Part shown: piece by piece, positions 58,701 through 64,000 of the stretch
How the letters are laid out: every line of letters starts with the position of its first letter
Position numbering within the stretch: the stretch's first letter is position 1
Assembly (NCBI GenBank): GCA_013398295.1
Contig: VZSF01010126.1
Span: 496,398-560,397, forward strand
Reading direction: 5' to 3'
DNA length: 64,000 nt
Origin: Chionis minor
Lineage: Eukaryota > Chordata > Aves > Charadriiformes > Chionididae
Program-made: the position numbers and the translations under genes
Notes under the pieces: model-generated
Told to the model about the DNA's origin: nothing
Seen by the model: the letters and a program-made list of their open reading frames with translations, nothing else
Databases searched by the model: none

Positions 58701-60305
58701 ATAGTTAATAAGCTGCATGCTTATGGTGTAACTATGATTGTGTTTTTCTATGTCTTTTTTTTCTCATCTTTGGATTCATCTTTTATCCATCTAGGATATT
58801 TCTGTGATAGGTGGGAGCTACATACTATTCTTTTTCACAGCCTTTCAGAACCAAAATAAACTACACATTATAAGTACTGGAGTTAAGATAACTAAATTGA
58901 AATACAAGTGCCTTAAGGAAAAATGCCTTTCACCCCCATAAGGGTGATTATGGGAGGTTTGGGTTGGGTTTTTTTCATAGAATCATAGAATACCAGGTTG
59001 GAAGGGACCTCAGGGATCATCTGGTCCAACCTCTTGGCAAAAGCACGGTCTAGCCAAGATGGCCCAGCACCTTGTCCAGCTGAATCTTTCCTGCCATTCC
59101 GTCCCAGGTTGGGCCAGCTCCAGAGCAGGTCCCCTCAGTGGCTTTTTGTTTGCTTGTTTTTAGTGGTGGTGTGTTGGGTTATTTTCTGAGATAACTTTTT
59201 TTTTTTTCATCAAAAGACTTCTTCTGAGAAGCTTACCTGGGTGAACACTGGAAATAAGATTTTTGGACAAACTCTGCATTCTTCTTACAATGAGGAATGT
59301 GTCACCATGTCATATATGCTACACTGGTATCCGGGAGAGTAGGTTCCCTGATGATCACCAGCACTATTTATTATTCTTAATAATTTTGAACGTCTGATTT
59401 TTAGTGCAACTTTCCTTCTCCAGTGACCATTTAAAAAAGACAAACTGTGGGCCACCGAACAGCCGTGCTGTACATGCCTATTGATAGTGACAATCTATGA
59501 ATATAAGTGACCTTTTTCTGCCTGTAAATGTAGACCAGTCAACACATTTCCTGTGTGCTATCACGTGTAGTCTTCACATACAATGAATTGCTTCTTATAG
59601 AAACAAGAGATGCACATGTAAGCCCAATCATGGACATGTATTTTAGCATAGAATACTTACATTGCTGAAGTTTGCTTAGTATCAGTTCTTTTGACACACA
59701 GTGGCTAGTGTGCATGTCATTAGAAAGTCATTGCTTAGTCTTGTATGTACAGTACACATAATACTTAAACTGATAATCAGCATGTTTTTCCCTGTTTGAT
59801 TTAAAGTGGCTTTGTTTTTTTTTCCACTGTAGAATTTTGACAATATAAGGCCACCTTAATAATAATAATCATCTTATTTTACAGAAATCTGACCGTCTTG
59901 TTCCAGTGCCTTCACAGCCTTACTAGAGTTCTCCCACCAAGCTGTGATGTAAAATTCCTGAGATCTGGAAGCAAAGGTGTACTTACTGAACAGTTAGCAC
60001 TGGCTTTGGAAAAAGAAATGCACACCTTGAGGAGTTCTTTCTTCTCAAAAGAAAGTAAAGCTGAAAACAGTTTGACACGGGGGAATGAGCCTGGCACGAA
60101 AATCAGTGACGCTCCTATGGCTTCTTTATTGGACAGTGAGGAAGGAGTTCAGCAATTCAGAAAGAAACTTCAGAATGAACGGGAGGAGAGTGTGCTAAGT
60201 ATGAATCAAACAATGAATGGTGCCCTTTACCAGGAAATTGCTTTGAAAATAGCAGAAGCTCAACTCAGCTCAGATATGATTGTGTGGAGACTGAGCAAGT
60301 CCTAG
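45962..60305 (+). CDS. FANCB: FANCB, Fanconi anaemia group B protein (8 coding exons)
   Basis: Joined coding exons: 45962-46891, 47873-48025, 48536-48628, 53200-53328, 54186-54352, 56218-56672, 57515-57752, 59885-60305. They sum to 2586 nt (861 codons plus stop), with all GT/AG junctions and phases compatible. Residues 1-310 carry the conserved start ([13 protein letters not shown]) and the region leading to [16 protein letters not shown], a beta-propeller-like half. The second half has helical and C-terminal parts ([40 protein letters not shown]). A basic cluster PPPKKMKLD (538-546) looks like a nuclear import signal. From family knowledge, FANCB pairs with FANCL and FAAP100 in the nuclear FA core complex, which ubiquitinates FANCD2-FANCI in DNA crosslink repair. 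Length is close to human (about 859). The start is the first Met of the frame, with A at -3. Confidence 0.96.
46892..47872 (+). other. FANCB intron after coding exon 1
   Basis: AT-rich, no recognised element except a perfect 14-base inverted repeat at 47641-47688. Confidence 0.7.
47641..47688. repeat. Perfect 14-base inverted repeat (hairpin candidate)
   Basis: Arm AGAAAGTGATCTTT at 47641-47654 is the exact reverse complement of 47675-47688, with a 20-base loop. No element ends or known RNA gene recognised around it. Confidence 0.75.
47873..48025 (+). CDS. FANCB: FANCB coding exon 2 (residues 311-361)
   Basis: Acceptor CCACTGTAG, donor GTAAGT. Translation [20 protein letters not shown] then [20 protein letters not shown] matches FANCB closely. 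Phase 0 at both ends. Confidence 0.96.
48536..48628 (+). CDS. FANCB: FANCB coding exon 3 (residues 362-392)
   Basis: Acceptor GTTTTTTAG, donor GTTTGT. Translation begins [15 protein letters not shown] and ends VRALETRLQ, matching human VPPLETGLK. The exon is poorly conserved but its phase fits on both sides. Confidence 0.85.
49760..49835 (+). mobile_element. Short CR1 3' end
   Basis: The stretch gtagaggttggatt..gaggtctcttccaaccctgcattctta follows the CR1 3' terminus with substitutions. Same strand as FANCB. Confidence 0.6.
51450..51509 (+). mobile_element. Short CR1 3' end
   Basis: Contains agatgatctttaaggtccct followed by tccaacctaaaccattctat and gattcta, the standard avian CR1 3' terminus. 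Severely 5' truncated; same strand as FANCB. Confidence 0.88.
53200..53328 (+). CDS. FANCB: FANCB coding exon 4 (residues 393-435)
   Basis: Acceptor TCTTTTACAG, donor GTAAAA. Translation has [16 protein letters not shown] and [11 protein letters not shown], matching the human SFRELRQHLLLKEKII..SYKALINLV region. Phase 0. Confidence 0.93.
53329..54185 (+). other. FANCB intron 4
   Basis: 857 bases, AT-rich; nothing recognised. Confidence 0.6.
54186..54352 (+). CDS. FANCB: FANCB coding exon 5 (residues 436-490)
   Basis: Acceptor TTTCTGTAAG, donor GTAAGT. Ends [19 protein letters not shown], matching human [18 protein letters not shown]. Leaves in phase 2. Confidence 0.95.
54353..56217 (+). other. 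FANCB intron 5
   Basis: 1.9 kb. The only element recognised is the MIR-like stretch at 55528-55655. Confidence 0.6.
55528..55655 (+). mobile_element. MIR-like SINE fossil
   Basis: Reads cccccatttttacagttgag, then gaagtaatttgtcaaaggtt, then a gcagaacgtaggtcttctgg-type block and ctccagt. This is the order of the 3' half of MIR (cccattttacag.tgagg, gttaagtaacttgcccaaggtcac, gcagagc..gtct..ctccagt). Diverged, as expected for an element that predates amniotes. Confidence 0.62.
56218..56672 (+). CDS. FANCB: FANCB coding exon 6 (residues 491-642)
   Basis: Acceptor TTTTCACAG, donor GTAAAT. Begins [14 protein letters not shown], contains the basic cluster PPPKKMKLD, then [18 protein letters not shown] and [13 protein letters not shown], all with human counterparts. 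Confidence 0.95.
56673..57514 (+). other. FANCB intron 6
   Basis: 842 bases, AT-rich; nothing recognised. Confidence 0.6.
57515..57752 (+). CDS. FANCB: FANCB coding exon 7 (residues 643-721)
   Basis: Acceptor TTTTCTTGCAG, donor GTAAAA. Begins [19 protein letters not shown]; ends [19 protein letters not shown], matching human GTLFTWKQRTPFEGILII. Confidence 0.95.
57753..59884 (+). other. FANCB intron 7
   Basis: 2.1 kb; contains an antisense CR1 end at 58976-59088 and otherwise nothing recognised. Confidence 0.6.
58976..59088 (-). mobile_element. CR1 3' fragment, antisense to FANCB
   Basis: On the plus strand opens catagaatcatagaatacca and continues ggttggaagggacctcaggg, atcatctggtccaacctctt. 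This is a well-preserved CR1 3' terminus in reverse. It ends near 59088, after the cagcaccttgtccagctga block. Confidence 0.92.
59885..60305 (+). CDS. FANCB: FANCB coding exon 8 and stop (residues 722-861)
   Basis: Acceptor TTTTACAG. Translation [20 protein letters not shown] continues to [20 protein letters not shown] and stop TAG at 60303-60305, a close match to the human C-terminus. Confidence 0.95.
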
Positions 60306-60330
60306 AAAGTATTCACTAGGTTTATTTTGA

Positions 60331-60336
60331 ATAAAG
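60331..60336 (+). promoter_or_regulatory. FANCB: FANCB poly(A) signal
   Basis: AATAAA 25 bases after the stop codon, in AT-rich sequence. If used, it gives a very short 3' UTR; another AATAAA near 60580 (aactataaataaacc) could give a longer one. Confidence 0.6.
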
Positions 60337-60341
60337 ATTTA

Positions 60342-63300
60342 TATAAGATTATACTATTGAATATTATTTATATTTTCATGGGTACTTACGTTACTTTTTA
60401 TTCTATAGCTCAGTTATTTCTACAGAAAATACTGGTATTTTGATTGATGACTTGTAGCTGGTTTGGCAAGAATTTAATATTAAAGATACACAAGTCAATA
60501 TTTTGTTACAGATTTTAAAATATTATTTTTAAAGTATTTTCTACTAAGTCCTATTCCAAAATCATAATTCTTGAACTATAAATAAACCATATTAGGAAAA
60601 AAATAAGCATGTACTGTTTAAAATAGTCCTATTAAACTTGAAAGATGACTGTTTAAACAGGTAAAACTTAAGCTTTTTTAAGAAATCTTAAGACAGCCAT
60701 AGAAAGAATTTAAGTTAAGCAACCAATTTTAATTCATAATTTGAGTATGGGGTTTGACAAATTCCAAGAAGAGGCAGCTTATCTTCAGGATATATCAAGC
60801 CTTTTAAATAACTTTTAATAATACTGGAGGAAGGAAAACTCTGTCTGTACCTTACAGCCCTATCTTCTAGAGTTCCTCCTCAGACCTGAGAGATTTTGGA
60901 GTATTTATTGGAGCTGGAGAACCAAATCAGGCCTCTTAAAAAAATTTCAAGAACTCATGAAGATTCACTCTCTAATAAAACACCTTCAGGTTTGAGAGGT
61001 CCATTCCCACCAGAATCAAGTGGTAGGGTTAATCTCCTCGGTAAATCCTGGAGGAAACTGTCCTTCCTTGAATGTTAATCTAACTTCAATGTCAGAAGAT
61101 TTGCTTGCTCGTTCCCTGAGTCATAACTGATTGTCTGCTGATATAATAGCTGCTTGGTGGTTTTGTTCTATCTCAAGTATTTTAAATAATGGGAAGGTCT
61201 GCCTATTCCTCCCTTCTGTGGTTTGAAAAAGATACCACCTGTGCATCCAGGAAGAGAAGTGCCTGTGGTCTTGTAGGTACTACTTGCTGAGGTAGTTACT
61301 TTTTAATCATTTTTTTCCCCCAGCATTTTTTTAGCTTTGAGAGGGGCAGAAAGCTTAGAAAATCCCAAATCACGATAACTCACTTCCTTTTATTTCTGCC
61401 TTATGTAAGATAACATTCCCAGTCCATTTTTCTAAAGTGGTCAAAATTTTGCTTTTCAGTTTTCCTGTAAACAAAGTTTTAATAGTTAACATCTGCAGCA
61501 TGCACTCTGACAATAAATGTTTGGCAGGAAGAACAGAAGATATTTATTGACTTAAAGGAACACTAACATTTCAGAATAATTCTGTATCTTTTTTTCGTCA
61601 GAAAGTTCTCCTTCTATACATATGTCCTCCAGAAGCATTAGGGTGGTGATGTTCTTTGGTCCAAGGCATCTTCTCATATTGGCAACAGGAGTACACCAAT
61701 GCATATCTAAAAGCAAAACCCTAGCTAGAAAAATAGTAAATGAGAGAACACTGTGAAGTTCAACCCGGTTTAGTGATGTAGTTTCACTTTTGAGATAATA
61801 AAAGTATATAGAAGGGATGTTTTGCATTAAGATGTCAAGAGTGCCTTAAGAAATTGTCACGGGTATTTGAAACCCTTTCTGGATAAGAAAGAATTGTTAA
61901 GAAAAAAACTTTCTTTGTTAAGTTGCAGCTCTATTCAGGCCATAGTCAAAGCTTAAGGGCTCATTGTCAGGGCTTGGCAGTCCAAGCTGTCACTGGAATT
62001 TCCAGAAGAAAGTTCCTGATTAAAAACACTTAAATGAAGCGCAAAATCTAAAAGTGCAATCCTGTAGCTTGCAGCTAAGGGCAAGACCTTGGTAAACCAG
62101 CTAAGCAGAAACTTTCAGAGCAACAAAGCTACTATTCAGCTCAAGGCACTTGAGGGAGTTTATGCAAAGCGATGTCAACATTCCAGCAGTTCATTTTTGT
62201 TAGCACTGCTGTAGCAGCCTGGTGTCACGTTGTAACTCACCGTCATGTCTGTCTGTCTTTAAAGAGAAACTTCCACTTGTTCACATCCATTTATTGAACT
62301 AGTAGAGTGGGACAAATGGAGAGAAGCTGCCGGTTTCTAATTCCATGGAGTTGTTACTTAGAAGAAACAAACAGTGAAATCACGGAAGTGTAGAAGTGAA
62401 ATTATTAGAGTAGAATAATAACACATACACCACCTCCTACTAAGGAGTCTTTCCAGAGGCATGAATGCCTAGTTTGTGTATCATCTGATGAGATCATTAA
62501 AAGCTTTCCTAACAGTTCTGAGATTCCTGGGAGTAGTTCTCCAACTGACTAGTAATGCCTGATGACGTTACACAACTTTCACTGGTAATGATGCAATTGG
62601 TAGGCATATTGCATATGCATGGGAGATACTTCTGTGTGCCAAAATCTAAAGGTCTGATGGAAATACTTGGAAGGCTTATGCTGGTATGGTGTTTTTTTTG
62701 GCCAGGAATAATGGAAAAAATGGAGCAGGTTTTAACAAAGGTTCAGGCTCTATAGAATCTTATCTTCAAGTGGCAGCAGCAGTTTTGTTTAGAGTAATTT
62801 GCTTTCCTAAACTTGCCTTTCAGCAGTAGAAGCAACTAAAGGTGTTAACCCTTAGTTTATTTGGTCTATTGTGATGATTAATCTGAGTGCATGCTGGTGT
62901 TCAAATGGAGAGAACGAATTGCACAGACTAGGAAAACTGGTTAGGCTGGCTCACTATGTTTCTGTCATGAGCAGTTGAAGTCCCGCTTTCTGAACTTCCA
63001 AGGAAGTCTTCGAAGTGAGTTCTTGCACAGAGTGAGTTCTGCAAGTGTTTTTTTTGACCAAGTCGTTTGAGAAATTAGATCAGTTAGTGGCAGCAACAGT
63101 CCTAGTTGCCAGGGATTAGTATTGCCAAGAAATAACTGATAAAATAGTTGGATGCTTGATTTTATAAATTACCGTAATCGCAGATCTAATTGAGAGAGAT
63201 ATAGGTTGCAACCAGCAGAAGGTTTTTTGTTACTGAAGCTGTTACTAATAGCAGATAACTATTGACATGACACATTCACCTACTCGCACACTCATAATCA

Positions 63301-64000
63301 CTCTGTAGGAGTAACAACTGGGAGGCCAATCCCAGCCCCTGGGACCTCTGGCTCCTAGGTAGGTGGTTTTGGTAGTCCCTCAAAGAACCCTTTGCTTCAT
63401 CAGATGAGCATATGTAAACCCTCCTACCTGCTTGTACGTGATCCAAATTAATGCAGTCTATGGTTCATGCTAATGTGGGTAGTGGTTTTGTACACAGCCA
63501 GAAGGCTCTTGGTGTTCTGAATTTGTCAGTTCTGGTGGATTTAACAGGACAACTAGTCTCTAGAACTTGCCAGTTCCTGGGAGACTTTCACATGCTTCTC
63601 GGCCTGCTGCTTGCTGGTAACTATTCCTCTATCTAGAGCTGTAGAACCCCTTCACGCAAACTCACACAGAAGGGGCCTTTAGCACATACAGACTTTTGAG
63701 AAGGTAGTAAAATTATGCCCAGAGCCAACCTGTCTTGACCCCAAAGGGTCTAGAAAACATAGTTTTGATTTCTGAAGACTAGCAGATGCCAGTGATTTCT
63801 GGTAGGTATCTATAGGAATGGTTCCAGTCCTCTGGCCAGGACAGTGATCAGTGTGTAGATGTGTATCTTGCGATGGCTCTATTACCACCCATTTCAAAAG
63901 ACTAGGATGGAAAAGGCAAGCCTGGCATAGGAAGCATGAACTGTCATGCCTAAATGCACTTATGTCCATTTTAGCACTTTTAAAGTCAGCATGATGTAAG
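60342..64000. other. Intergenic, no gene recognised
   Basis: Right flank of FANCB. In human the next gene beyond FANCB is GLRA2, but no glycine-receptor exon is recognisable here. ORFs are short and unlike any family I know. Confidence 0.55.

Noticed and set aside
61552..61827. Minus-strand ORF of 91 codons right of FANCB
   Set aside because: No recognisable domain, no supporting splice or promoter context, and ORFs of this length are frequent by chance here.
1..64000. CRISPR arrays, bacterial-type operons, tRNA or rRNA genes, viral genes
   Set aside because: None seen; the window is ordinary vertebrate genomic sequence dominated by two split genes.

Overview
This is vertebrate nuclear DNA, almost certainly from a bird. 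The evidence is several CR1 retrotransposon copies with the avian-type 3' end, split genes with GT/AG introns, and exon translations close to two known amniote genes. No bacterial, viral, CRISPR or operon-type system is visible. I cannot name the species.

Two genes are arranged head to head. MOSPD2 runs on the minus strand from its start codon at 44733 to its stop at 6049. All fifteen coding exons could be placed with compatible phases, giving 518 codons, the same length as I recall for the human protein. FANCB runs on the plus strand from 45962 to 60305. Its eight coding exons give 861 codons, against about 859 in human. Both genes start from one CpG-rich, presumably bidirectional promoter at about 44.1-45.3 kb. 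The same neighbour pair exists on human Xp22.2, so this is conserved synteny. The two proteins act separately: MOSPD2 is an ER-anchored contact-site tether and FANCB is a nuclear Fanconi anaemia core-complex subunit. They share only the promoter region.

Layout: 1-2.3 kb holds a weak candidate for the 5' part of another minus-strand gene. 2.3-6.0 kb is the 3' flank and probable 3' UTR of MOSPD2. 6.0-44.7 kb is MOSPD2, mostly intron. 44.1-45.4 kb is the CpG island. 45.9-60.3 kb is FANCB. 60.3-64 kb has no recognisable gene. CR1 pieces of various ages lie in introns of both genes, and a MIR-like SINE fossil lies in a FANCB intron.

The main structural anomaly is an apparent tandem repeat at 13.8-21.0 kb. 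Single N bases sit exactly at its two junctions (15808 and 19042), and the sequence on each side is a near-identical copy of about 2 kb. The best reading is two unmerged contig overlaps, that is, false duplication in the assembly. It creates a spurious second copy of MOSPD2 coding exon 10, and using both copies would break the reading frame. A third single N (44926) lies in the promoter. I found no convincing undescribed biological system.
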